Shown here in pieces: positions 37,008 through 47,900 of a stretch of DNA of 64,000 nt (positions are counted from its first letter, which is position 1; every line of letters starts with the position of its first letter). Position numbers and translations under genes: made by a program. Source of the stretch: Paragordius varius (taxonomy: Eukaryota; Nematomorpha). Below the pieces are notes generated by a model that saw only the letters and a program-made list of their open reading frames with translations, searched no databases and was not told where the DNA came from. The stretch lies in contig OZ176050.1 of NCBI GenBank assembly GCA_964247055.1, positions 3,286,001 through 3,350,000 on the forward strand, in the 5' to 3' direction.

Positions 37008-38416
37008 CTAATTTTTAAATTTTTTGTTGACTATTTTTTCTTCCTTCAAATTTTTGTTTTGCGTTTCAAGATGATTAACACTGTCAACTTCTGAATTTTC
37101 TATTTCCTTTTCAATATTTTCATTTGTTTCCGTGTCTTTTGTGGGCACATCAGAGTTATTAGGAGTTTCAATGTTATCATCTGGTTTAGCTACTCCTTCG
37201 TTTCGAACAGACCCAGGCTAATCAAATATAAAAGCGTTTTTTGGACAAAGAATTATATTAGAAAATAAAACTAATAAGATGAAAACTTACGAGGTATACG
37301 CCTAAATATTTAGGAATATTTTTATATAATATATTTTATATAAATTGAATATTGATATAAAAGTTATATGGGAATAAAGATTTACATTGGCAGTTGACTA
37401 AGAAAGAATTTGTAGGGCAGAATGTTGAGCACACCACGGTTCCATTGACAACTTCACCTATGATTAAGTTGAATTTATATATTTTTAAGATTAATCTGAG
37501 TTGAAGGTTTTATAAATTAAATAAATTAGGGTTCATTGAAGCTAACTGTATTCACTGGGTTAAATAATCCAAAAAATTTGTTTGATTTAAAATTTTTATA
37601 AATTTGTTAGCTCATCCAAAACGCCAAATTAATAGCTAAAGATTGCTTATTTTTATTAGATTATTTTGAAATAATTTAAAGAAAATCACTAAGTGAAATT
37701 TATGAGTCCCCTTTAATCCAAATCCAAGAATGTAAAAAATAATAGTAATCAATTATCTTATGTAATTAAATAATTGTTTTACCTGTTCCAGTAGAAGTTG
37801 AACCTCCTTTGCCACGGCTAAGACCTAAAATTAATTATTTTAATAATTTTAAAATTAATAAAAAAAGTCAAATTAATGTATTACCCCATCCTTTGCCTTT
37901 CCCTAATCATAAATTAATTATTATTATTTAAATATCATAAGGTGATAGATAAATTGTTTAAATAATAAATTTAAATTGCATACCATAACTGACTTGTGGC
38001 ACATAGTAACCTTTATTATAAAAGTACATAAGTTAGGGTATAATTTAAATAAAAAATAGGGTAGAGAATTTCATGTTAGTTCCAAAATCAAACCAATCTT
38101 TATTATCGAATCCGTTTTTTATTAATTTTAACAATACCTTTTCCTTTGCCCCAATAATCTGCAAACAATGAATAAATATTGATAAAATTTTAATAATACA
38201 GTAAAAATAACTATAATACGGACAAAACATAAAAATATTAAGAAAATATTTTTGTCTAAAAGACTGTTGCAAAGTATAAAATAGAGATGTAAATTAGTAA
38301 AACAATAACTATTAATTTTAAATTGCAGTTTAGATAACTTATGTAGGAAAATTAAGGTTTAAAAAAGTATGGCTGTCTATTAAAAAAATATTTGTCTTGT
38401 CCGTATAATTTTTGCG

Positions 38417-38454
<38 letters not shown>

Positions 38455-39325
38455 GTATAAAAATATTACTTTGTTGAGGTTGATAGTATTGTTGTCCTTT
38501 ACCCTCTATTTTTTTATTAAATAGATTAATGAAATATAAAAAAATTTTAAAAGTAAATCTATTTTAATATTTACGAGTTTGGTATCCTTTTCCCTCTATA
38601 AAAGAATATAAAATCGATATTATAATAATTGGTAAATGGTATTATTTTGATTTTAATAATTGTTAGATCCGTCGTTTATTTAGTTTAAACCATATTAAGG
38701 CGATAAAAATTAAATGTAGGATCGGCGAAGTAGATAAGAAAGTAGACGGCATTTATCAAATTATATGAAATTAAGAACCTTAAACTACTAATCGCTTAAC
38801 ACTCCTACCTAAATTTTTTTCATAATGAATTAAATTAATATGATAATAATGATGATATACCTCGTATTAAATACCCAAGTGAATATAAAATTATACATTT
38901 TTCTTTTAAAAACGAATTATCGGTATATTTAATTGGCGGCCTTATTTGAAATATATGACAGCCCTTGTATAACAATTATATAAAATGCGACTGCTTTAAA
39001 AAGTATTACTCTTAAAAATATATTTAAAAAAGCAATCTATTGTTAATTCGTTTCCTCAATTGGTGCCAATGATGGATAATAAAAGTTTTTAAGACAAATT
39101 ATAAAAAAAATAAAATCTAGTGAATATAAATTACTTTGTTGGTCTAAATTGCAAATAAATTAAAAAATAAATTATATTTTAGAAAACGAAGTTTATGTTT
39201 AAAATTTAGATAAATATAAATAAAAATTTACATGATGGTTGTTGGTAATAATATCCCTTGCCTTTCCCATAAGCTTCAGTGTATACAACTAATAGAAGTA
39301 GGCCAAGAATAGCGATTTTGAACAT
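37008..39325 (-). CDS. Micro-exon gene for a secreted Gly/Lys/Tyr/Gln-rich protein (intact)
   Basis: I do not recognise the family. Eleven exons join without a break into 186 residues: 39325-39232, 39143-39135 (9 nt), 38595-38575 (21), 38505-38470 (36), 38158-38138 (21), 38010-37984 (27), 37902-37885 (18), 37824-37783 (42), 37457-37386 (72), 37301-37291 (11) and 37217-37008. All introns up to the tenth exon are phase 1, so the inner exons are interchangeable cassettes. The product has a signal peptide (MFKIAILGLLLLVV, ending about TEA), then repeated GKGKG motifs with Tyr, Gln and Trp, a short Cys module (VVCSTFCPT, NCQCVYL) and an acidic Asn/Glu/Lys tail. The design recalls the micro-exon genes of parasitic flatworms and the micro-exon effector genes of aphids, but no homology to either was seen. 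A TATTTAAG stretch about 80 nt upstream (near 39405) could be a TATA box. Copy A lacks the 5' half. Confidence 0.72.
38424..38451. repeat. TA dinucleotide microsatellite
   Basis: Short TA run inside an intron of the micro-exon gene, just beyond the right edge of the duplicated block. Confidence 0.85.
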
Positions 39326-40740
39326 TGCAATAAATTGAATATGATGGAATTTATATAAATTCAAATCAAATTAATAGTTGATCTTATAGTAAATTAAGCG
39401 CCTTAAATACCTTTTTTCAAGGACCTTATGATATAACAATTATGTCCTTCACCTTAAACTATCTAGTTTTTATTATGGGAAATTTGAGATCTTTATATTT
39501 TGTACCCGTATGTTTGAACCTATTTGTTAAGATATAAAGTAGGTAAGGTCATACAAATAAACTTATCAAATTTCCAAAAACATGTAATATCCAATTACGG
39601 TTTAATTTTCTAGTTTACAAAGGTATCTAAAAATAAAAAAAGGAATAAATGAGGTAATAGGGTACTTTGTAAAAAATATTTTAAAATTTTATTTCATTTA
39701 TTTATTATTATAAAATCATTTTTCCAATATCCTTTATAAGATTTATAACCAAAGAATATAAAATAAACTGCTCATGTAAAATAAAAATTTACGACGGTGC
39801 CATTTTAATTATACATTTGTGTGAGAAATTTATATTTGATAATGTAAAGATTTTTTTATTTTTAAAGAAATTTACGAAAAACTTAATAATTTTTGATTGG
39901 TTATCTTTTCGATTATTTAATATTAACCCTTTAACGGACAATTTTGTTAAAGAATTTTATGAAAGTATACTTTATGTAGATAGATATTTTTTTTATTTGC
40001 CTGTTACCTATTAGAGGTAAGAAAGAAATGGCAAAAGTTGTAATTTCCAGGAATTTTTCAAACTATTCTCTATAGAAATTAGTATTTGTTTTGTTAAGAA
40101 TATCCGAATGCAGCTTTGTACAGCGCCCCGCTCAGAGATCGGCCCACAATTTTGATACAGGAATACCATCAAAAATATGCACGAAACATTTCAAATATCA
40201 TATATTATAAACCAGGGGTGTCCAAATAAATAGCAGGCCGCATTCAAAAATATGACGTTATATTTGAATAAATTTCAGACATAACTATGTATGCCAACAC
40301 AAAACATTTTTTTCGTTACCAATTGGAGAGACTTATTCAGAAAATATGTTAAAGAAATATCAATTTCACCAAGATTTAGGTCATTTTTTGCTTTATGGAA
40401 GGTCGATTAACTGATGCTAATTAAAAAGTATCAAAATAATCCATAAATTTAAATGAGCCCATATGTTTTCTGGTTATCGTCTCAGACGATATTCGAGGAT
40501 TTGTATTTTTTTCGAAAATTTATTTTCCGAGTTGGGGATTAACTGATATTCAAGAAAGTTACACGACTATGTTGTCACATTCACACAATAATACAATTCT
40601 TCTGAATTTGAAAGGGCCTCGTTATAAATATGTCTTAAAGCCAACCTTCAACATTCCATAGTATATATATTATATAGTGATATCATAAAATACACATTAA
40701 TTTATCAATATAAAATAATTAATTTATTAAAATAAAAGAA
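39326..40740. other. Spacer between the micro-exon gene and the galactosyltransferase
   Basis: No gene seen. The open frame at 39817-40014 has no initiation, splice or family support. A hAT-like terminus begins at 40213. The two flanking genes are both on the minus strand. Confidence 0.5.
40213..40260 (+). mobile_element. hAT-like terminal sequence
   Basis: CAGGGGTGTCC at 40213 followed by GCAGGCCGCATTC resembles the widespread hAT terminus that also ends the element at 53062-53314 in the opposite sense. I could not find a matching right end, so this is a solo or decayed end. Confidence 0.45.
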
Positions 40741-42342
40741 TCAATTTATCACAATATTCCAGGAGCTATCACGTACATTAGGCGCAAAAATTTCTGCAAA
40801 CCTATAATTGTATGAAGCATCTTCTCGTGGCAAGAGGAATGTCAGAAAAATTGGTAAAATGTGACTAGATGCATTATTGTTGAAAGATTCTGGTAAAAGT
40901 TTAAGGTTTCTTTCATAAATTAAAAGGTTTGATTGCATATCCTTGCCATAAGGTTGCAACTGCCGTCGTGTATTCCAAGATCCTTTTGGTAATAATTTCC
41001 ATATATATTTTTCCCAATTTAAAATAGTTACAGTAGCTTTTTGTTCTCCAATAACCTTATCCAATAGTATCCCAGTGACATATACATCATCTATCCAAAA
41101 CGTGGAATTGACTAGCGATGATTGATATAATTTAACTGCTAAATCCAGGGAATATATAATAAAAGTGCCCAGACAATAAGGTGGATACGTTGCATTTGCG
41201 TATTCTTCCGGAGTGACATACCATTTTTGATGGACATTTCTAACGGTATTTGAAGGGCCAAATCTGTGGCAAATCAAAATATTTTTGTTGACTGGATTTG
41301 ATAGATTATTATTCTTGTGTTGTTTAAAACCTAAACTTTTTTGTGAGAGTGTAGATTCTAAGTTTGACAGATTTGTTTCCAATTTTGTCGAATTCGTAGG
41401 CAAACGATGACTTACATATAATGTTTGTAATAATATTTGAGTGTTTTGAGGATCAATATATACATCATCGTCAACCTTTATGACATAATCAACTTCTTTG
41501 CCATTACAAAACACACTTGACCAGTGAAGGGCCATCAAATGTTTGTAAGTTAAATTGCGATAAGAATCCATAAAATCTCCCAATATTATGTCACCATGCC
41601 TTGTTATTTCATCACAAAAATCAGAATTAAGAATCAAATCAACATTTTTATCTTTAACATATTGAACAAATTTCGAAACAAAAGATCGTAAGAATGAGTT
41701 TGTTGCAATAAATGTACTTTTGAGCAACCATTGTGAAATATTAGTTATTAGAGAATTGAATATTGAGATATCCTTTACTGGTCTTACACCAAGTGCAAAA
41801 TAAAATTTTGAACCAATAACTTTATTAAAATCTTTAGATGCCCATGTGTTTCGAATCGCATTTCTCCATTCTACATTATCAGGATCGGATATAATAATAT
41901 ATACAATATTTAAATGCAACTCCGATTTATTTGGTCTCTTTTTAAAGGTACATTTTTTAGATGGAATTACTAAATATCTGAAAGATTTCAGATTTCCTAG
42001 CGGAAATTTCGTATTGGAGAGATTTGTACTTAATATTGCCTTATTTTTAGGGCATAATACTGTTTTATCATAATCACCATCCATAGTTGCGGGTACATCA
42101 TTATTTTTAATGATAAAACTATTATTATTATTAATTTGGTAACTGTTAAGTAATAATATATGAATGAGAACGAAAAGAAATATACAGATAAGCAGGCATT
42201 TTACCGATGGTAATGGAAACCATAGAAGTATGCGTAGACCACAATATGAGCGCTTTTGAAAAATCTTTGCAGTATTTGCATCTTTATGTTCATACAAATT
42301 AAACTGATCTCTTCTGGATAATAAATTTGTGTTGGCCCGCAT
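40741..42342 (-). CDS. Beta-1,3-galactosyltransferase family protein (GT31), intronless
   Basis: A single open frame of 533 residues. It transfers a sugar, most likely galactose or GlcNAc from a UDP donor, in beta-1,3 linkage in the Golgi lumen. The N-terminal region has a basic cytosolic stretch then one membrane segment at about residues 50-67 (CLLICIFLFVLIHILLLN), the usual type II anchor. GT31 motifs follow in order: RNAIRNTWASK, GDIILGDFMDSYRNLTYKH, the DxD-type metal site in YVIKVDDDVYID, YPPYCLGTFIIYS and IDDVYVTGILLD. The family norm is 310-420 residues. The excess is a long stem and an insert after the DDD motif rich in Asn/Ser/Leu, about 50 residues, plus a C-terminal extension. Donor and acceptor cannot be read from sequence. 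It lies between the micro-exon gene and alpha-spectrin, with no sign of shared function. Confidence 0.92.
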   Translation of the reverse strand: MRANTNLLSRRDQFNLYEHKDANTAKIFQKRSYCGLRILLWFPLPSVKCLLICIFLFVLIHILLLNSYQINNNNSFIIKNNDVPATMDGDYDKTVLCPKNKAILSTNLSNTKFPLGNLKSFRYLVIPSKKCTFKKRPNKSELHLNIVYIIISDPDNVEWRNAIRNTWASKDFNKVIGSKFYFALGVRPVKDISIFNSLITNISQWLLKSTFIATNSFLRSFVSKFVQYVKDKNVDLILNSDFCDEITRHGDIILGDFMDSYRNLTYKHLMALHWSSVFCNGKEVDYVIKVDDDVYIDPQNTQILLQTLYVSHRLPTNSTKLETNLSNLESTLSQKSLGFKQHKNNNLSNPVNKNILICHRFGPSNTVRNVHQKWYVTPEEYANATYPPYCLGTFIIYSLDLAVKLYQSSLVNSTFWIDDVYVTGILLDKVIGEQKATVTILNWEKYIWKLLPKGSWNTRRQLQPYGKDMQSNLLIYERNLKLLPESFNNNASSHILPIFLTFLLPREDASYNYRFAEIFAPNVRDSSWNIVIN

Positions 42343-44018
42343 TTCTCCCGTGAATTGTTAGTCGATTCCATATGAGAACATTTAAATAATATACAAAACT
42401 ATCAGTTTATGGATAAATGTTTTGGTATAAACTGCTAATATATATATATATGTATCCTGAAACAGAAATCAATAAATCGATATTTAATTAAGCGTACAAA
42501 ATTTCTAAATTTATTTTCATCTATATCTAATTAACGTAGTATAACTCTAAATTATTATTACCATAATATATTTTAATTTACTATACATGAAAACGCTAAA
42601 ATTTTAATATAAAACAGATGGAAAATTATTAACTAATTTAAGTTCACACTAGCAGCAATGCAAAATGATATATCCTCTTAAAAATACTATTGACTTAGGA
42701 TGATTTAAGTTTGGGCCTATCATACTTTATTTTATGCCCTAATTTTATTATATTTATAAATGTGCCTTTTTTATTTGCAAACGCCGCGCCTTCTGTAAAG
42801 ATAATTGTTTGAAAAAAAATACACCTAATAAGAATTATAATCCTAGGCGTTCTATTAATAAATGTTTTGATCATGCCCGATAAGAATTCACCCACTTAAA
42901 ATACACCGTTGAAAATTGTTAAAGTTCCAGAGATTATTGTAGGGACATTTATTGCGCGTGTCTGGGGTAATACACCACAGGGTCATATATGGAAATAATT
43001 ATAACTAATTGAAATAACCAAGGCATTCAATTTCAAATGCTCAGATAAACGATTCCCCTAAGTCAGACCCACTCTTGTAAAAAGTATGCGCTACAACTAT
43101 TTGATTGATTTCTACTCTCGATAAAATTAGCATTACTAAACACGTCCCAAAAAATGGTTCAAGTATTATTCAGAAAACGTTTAAAACTATTAGGATCCAA
43201 CTACATATATACTTGGATTAAGTTATGGACCACGAATTTAATGAATCCGTTTTACAATAGGCATGGTTCAGTCTAAACTTAGGCAAATTTACGCCTCCGA
43301 GGCACAGTTAAACTTTATCATGGCCCTAGGTCCATGATCGTTTTTAAAATCCCTATCTATCCAGGACGGAAAAAACTGAAAGGGCGGTTATGTTTTATGT
43401 AAATATTGGCATACATATGCATTTTGTATTGGGATATATTTATAGTCCACGAATCTGTCATTAATTATGTAACTTAAGTCTTAAAATAAATTTCAACTTT
43501 TACGGCCGATCCTTATTGCATAGGGCGTTTAAAAAATTATTTACCATTTATTCTTGTAAGAAAATCCATATCAAAATTTTATTTAGTCAAACAAGCCGTC
43601 AAATTCAAATATATTTAACTTACTTATTTCCAAATTATGTGTTCATAAATCAAATGTGGGACAGATCATACAATTAAATAATGAAAAACAGAAAACATAG
43701 ATATTATCAAGAGCCAAAATATTAAAAATCCTGCTATAACCGTTTTTCAACTAACGGAAAAATTAATAAAATTGGGATTGATGCGGTGTAGTTTAATTTA
43801 TTTTAAAAATGTAAATAAGACAATATCAAGATTAAATGCGCAAGTAAAAATATATCACAACTACTCTAAGTATAAATTTGGCTAAAAATATGGATAAATG
43901 CTGTATAAATTCTACAAAAAACAGATTAAATAAGCCTTGTGAGATTAAGTTTGTGAATAATGCTACAAATAAATAAAAATTTCATTAAAATTAAATAAGA
44001 AACGATTTATAAATAAAA
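42343..44018. other. Spacer between alpha-spectrin 3' end and the galactosyltransferase
   Basis: No coding segment with splice or family support. It should contain the spectrin 3' untranslated region and the galactosyltransferase promoter, neither of which I can delimit. Confidence 0.5.
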
Positions 44019-44990
44019 TTATGGTTGAAACAATTTTTTGGTGAATTCAATATAATCAAGAGCTCCTCGTATTTCACGATTCGGTTTGCCTTCATTGTAA
44101 GGTACCATATTTTTCAAACAATATTCCGCTTCGTCTGGTCGTAAATTCTAAAAAATTATTGATAATTTTCTATATATTTAAACGTCACAATCATAAATCT
44201 AAACGCGGCATACAGATTAATCCATATTTCTCAAACTTTATTAAATATAAATAGGTATTACAGACATACAGTGAAATTTATAGTTTCATGAAATGTAAAT
44301 CTCTGTTAAAGGTAAAATCAAGATTTAAAAACATGTTTTTGCTATGAAAATTGTCCTCTTTTTATGTTTATTATTTTATTTTAGACATTACTGTAGCTGA
44401 AAATATTTTTTTTTAAATATAAAAGAATTTTAAACAAATAATTTTAATATACCGCAGTCAGTTCTTCAACCAAAATGTATGGTTTATTTTCGGCAAGGGC
44501 TTTAAAAGCTTCGACGACCTCATCGTTGGAGGAAACATTTTCAGATTCTTTCGCAATCATAAATGCCATATATTCTTGCAATGGGACATAACCATCTCTG
44601 ATAAGTGAATATTAAATTAGCATATAAATATATACTTATTCGAGAAAATAATATGATAAAATGGGTCTTCCTAAATTGCTTAATTAAAAATAAATAGTGT
44701 TATCAAGAATCATCATTAAATAAATCATTCCTTAGTAAAAATCAAAATGAACAAATAATTATTAAAAAATTATTTTGATACAAAATATTATTCATTAATT
44801 AGTAAAAAAATAATTTTGTAAAAAAATTAGCATGGAAAAAAACCTATTAGGATCTACTGCATTTAGTATGGTTTCGAATTCAGCGTCATATTCCCCTTCC
44901 TCCACCATGGGTAAATCATAACCCAAAGCTCGGAGACAAGATTTAAACTCTTTGTGATCAAGACGGCCAGTTTTGTCTTTATCGAAATGC
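44019..44990 (-). other. EF-hand (calmodulin-like) domain of alpha-spectrin
   Basis: The last three exons encode the C-terminal EF-hand domain. Loop one, [12 protein letters not shown], and loop two, [12 protein letters not shown], both have acidic residues at the calcium-coordinating positions 1, 3 and 12 or close equivalents (Asn at 3 in loop two). Between them is the highly conserved [18 protein letters not shown]. The protein ends [12 protein letters not shown]. In the family this domain binds the beta-spectrin and actin end of the tetramer. Confidence 0.93.
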
Positions 44991-47900
44991 CTAAGTAAGA
45001 AAATAAAGATATAAAATAAAAATTAAATGTAACAAAAATTGAAAAAGTAATATTTTCTTTATAATATATGATTTTTTGATTTTACAATATAACATATATG
45101 ATAGTTAAATTAAGACGTTTCCAAATTGCATCTAGTCATTTTTTTCGCAACCCAAAACAATAGATTAAAATGGTTTTTCTTTTAAACATTGGTTTCTTCT
45201 TTTCGTTTTGTCTTATAATTAATATAAATCTAAAAGCAATTGTTAATACCTTTTTTTATTATATAGATAAAGTTGGCATAAAATACAGTATTTACTTTAT
45301 TTAACAAAATAAACTTGTAAAAAATAGCAGATTATTACCAAATATTTTCACTTTAAACAATTAGCTTATATAAAATTCATACCCACTAATACATTAACCT
45401 GTTTAAAATTGAAAAAAGATAAAAAGCGATTGCCTAACCTAAACATCATTCCAAATTCACGGAGGGTTTCTTCACTAACACCGCACGTATTCCGTGCCTG
45501 TATCTGATGTTCCAAATTATGCTGTAATCGCATCCCTAAATGATCTAATTGATCCCATTCTTGACCCAAACTTAGGGTGCTATGTTCCGTATACCTAAAA
45601 TTTACAAAAATAAATCAACGTTTTTACATTCGATTTATTTAATAAGTTTTACTTGTTGTCAAAAATTAGATTCTGCTCTAGGAGTGCTCCCAACTCTTCA
45701 ATCTGTTTTAGATGAGATTTATATTCCTTCACTAATTGGGCATTTTGCTAAAGCAGTAAAAATAAAATTTTCATTATATAAAATACTCAATAGCAAAATT
45801 GTGATTATAAGATTACAATTTTTATAATGATTATATGATTAATATTATTAAATATCAAATTAAACGACACATTGCGTTAAAAATTAACAATATATGAAGA
45901 TAGCCAAACATGCTTTTAAACTACCTAGTTAGAAATGATTGAGAAAATTACTTTTGCAATTTTTTTCTATACCAACTCCTGTTTAAAGGTTGAATATACT
46001 TTACAACTGAAAACAATCCTAAAAAAATGTTTTTTTGGATAAAATTTTTTAAAAAAAACCTTAATGACATCTAATTGGTGTTCGAGGGATCCCGTGCTCT
46101 CCATAGCGACAGCCCTTCGTTCAGAAAGCCAAGCATGGAATGCATTAGCATGATGCGCATATTGAAGTCGCAATTTATCATTTTCTAATTGACGGTTTTC
46201 CTCTTTATCCAAGGCTACTTGTCTTTCCTAAATTATAAAATATTAATAATATCATAAAATTATCGTAAATATTCAAAAGATAAACTTTAAAAAAAGTCCC
46301 ATACGCTATTGTTGACAATAATCTATCTATATATTTTATGATGATTAATTTATTATTGATTATATCTGTAAGTGGTAACGAAAGAGAGAGCAATAACTTT
46401 TTTAAAAATAAATTAATGAATCCCAATGTTAAAAATGTTTTTTTGATCCATACATAAACATTTAACATAAATAATCATATTTAAACCAGTGTATGTATGC
46501 GTAAGAACTAAAAAAAATATTTTTCACATCATCAAAATATATTTAAGGATTTTATAATAAAAGCGATTAAAACCATTTCTAAACCTCTAATATAGCAAGC
46601 AAATTATTCCATGTATCCGTTAAAGCTTCAATAGTAAACCAAGTGTAAGGATTAGGTCCTACTTGATAAGATTTAATGAGGTTATCGAGTTCAACTAATT
46701 CATCAAACTCCTCTTTGGCCACGTTCAAATGGTTTTTGAAAGCTGTGTGGGCTTCTTTGGACAACTTTAAATCAGGAATATTAATGTATAAATTTAATAA
46801 ATTTATTTCGATATATGGTTAGATTCAAATAAATCAACCCTAGTTTGCATATACAGATTATCAAAACTATGCATAATTTTATTTTAAACAACGGTATTAA
46901 ATGTAAAAAAATGGTAACTTGTGTTAAATAAACCTTATTAAATGTCCATATATTCTTGAGAATTGGGTTAAAAAAATCATAAAAGACAATGCCTACAAAA
47001 TATAATTTAATTAAAATAAGTAGCAATATTATGAATCATATTGGAAAAAACAAAAATTAAAAATATATCAAAGTCCCAACATTGTAGATAATTTTTTACC
47101 TTAATTTCCTCGACTGAATTGCAACGTACTGGATCGGTTAAATCTTCCTCAGCGTTTTCATACCACGAATTGAAGGCTGAAGCCTTTTTAGCAAAAGCCA
47201 AGTAAAGTTCATCAATCTATTTTATATCAATAAGATTTAATATTCACAATTTTACAAAAATAAAACACTTAAACTAAACCATTTTGATAAAAAATGGTTG
47301 TAATTATAAATGTATTACAATTAGTTTTATGTTTTAAAACCCCAAATGGTAAAAATTTTGATGAAAAAAATATAAGCATTAATTAAAGTTATGTAAATTC
47401 AATAATTGTATGTATGTAAAAATAAATTTTGGATTAATATTATTGTAATTTGGTGAAAACAAAATATATTTTGCAGTATTGTAATTTAAAATATTAAAAT
47501 TTAAGATTATATAAATTATCTACAACTATTTTATATTTAACATCGCAATTCGTTTTAAAAATACAGTTATACATTTTAATGATTACTTATTGCACAATAT
47601 AGTATGGCAATTTGTAACACAGTAGTGTATGTTTGGAAAAATCAACAAAATGTTGAATAAACAATTATTTCCTTTCTTTTTACATGCACTTCTGTGTTGC
47701 GAATAATAGCAACCACTAAAATGCATACTGTAATTTTTAACATTTATTATCATCAAAATATTATCATAAAAAAGGCCTAATGAGTCCTACTATACCCTAC
47801 CTTTTTATAGCGATCTTTCATTTCTTGGAGTTGATCGCCACGCTGTTTAGCGCTTTGTGTTAATTTTTGCCATAAATTCATTATTAAAGCGTATCGATTA

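Larger units (their letters stand above)
21944..38264 (+). repeat. Segmental duplication, copy B
   Basis: Direct repeat of 286-21142. It lacks the palindromic element, the hAT/CACTA nest and both TTAA elements of copy A, and holds one fewer coding repeat in gene 1. Similarity begins near 21944 (TTTTCTC and the following segment, with the TACTGCTGAAACC anchor at 22055) and ends after AAAAGAC at 38264. The right break falls inside the micro-exon gene, whose 5' exons lie beyond the break, so only this side has a complete gene. Confidence 0.93.

Noticed and set aside
37008-39325. Assigning the organism to flatworms or aphids from the micro-exon gene
   Set aside because: Only the exon design is similar. 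No sequence homology was seen, and alpha-spectrin does not settle the clade.
39817-40014. 65-codon open frame on the plus strand
   Set aside because: No family resemblance, no splice partners and AT-rich composition.
41846-42073. Open frame on the plus strand opposite the galactosyltransferase
   Set aside because: It is the antisense shadow of a clearly conserved coding region.
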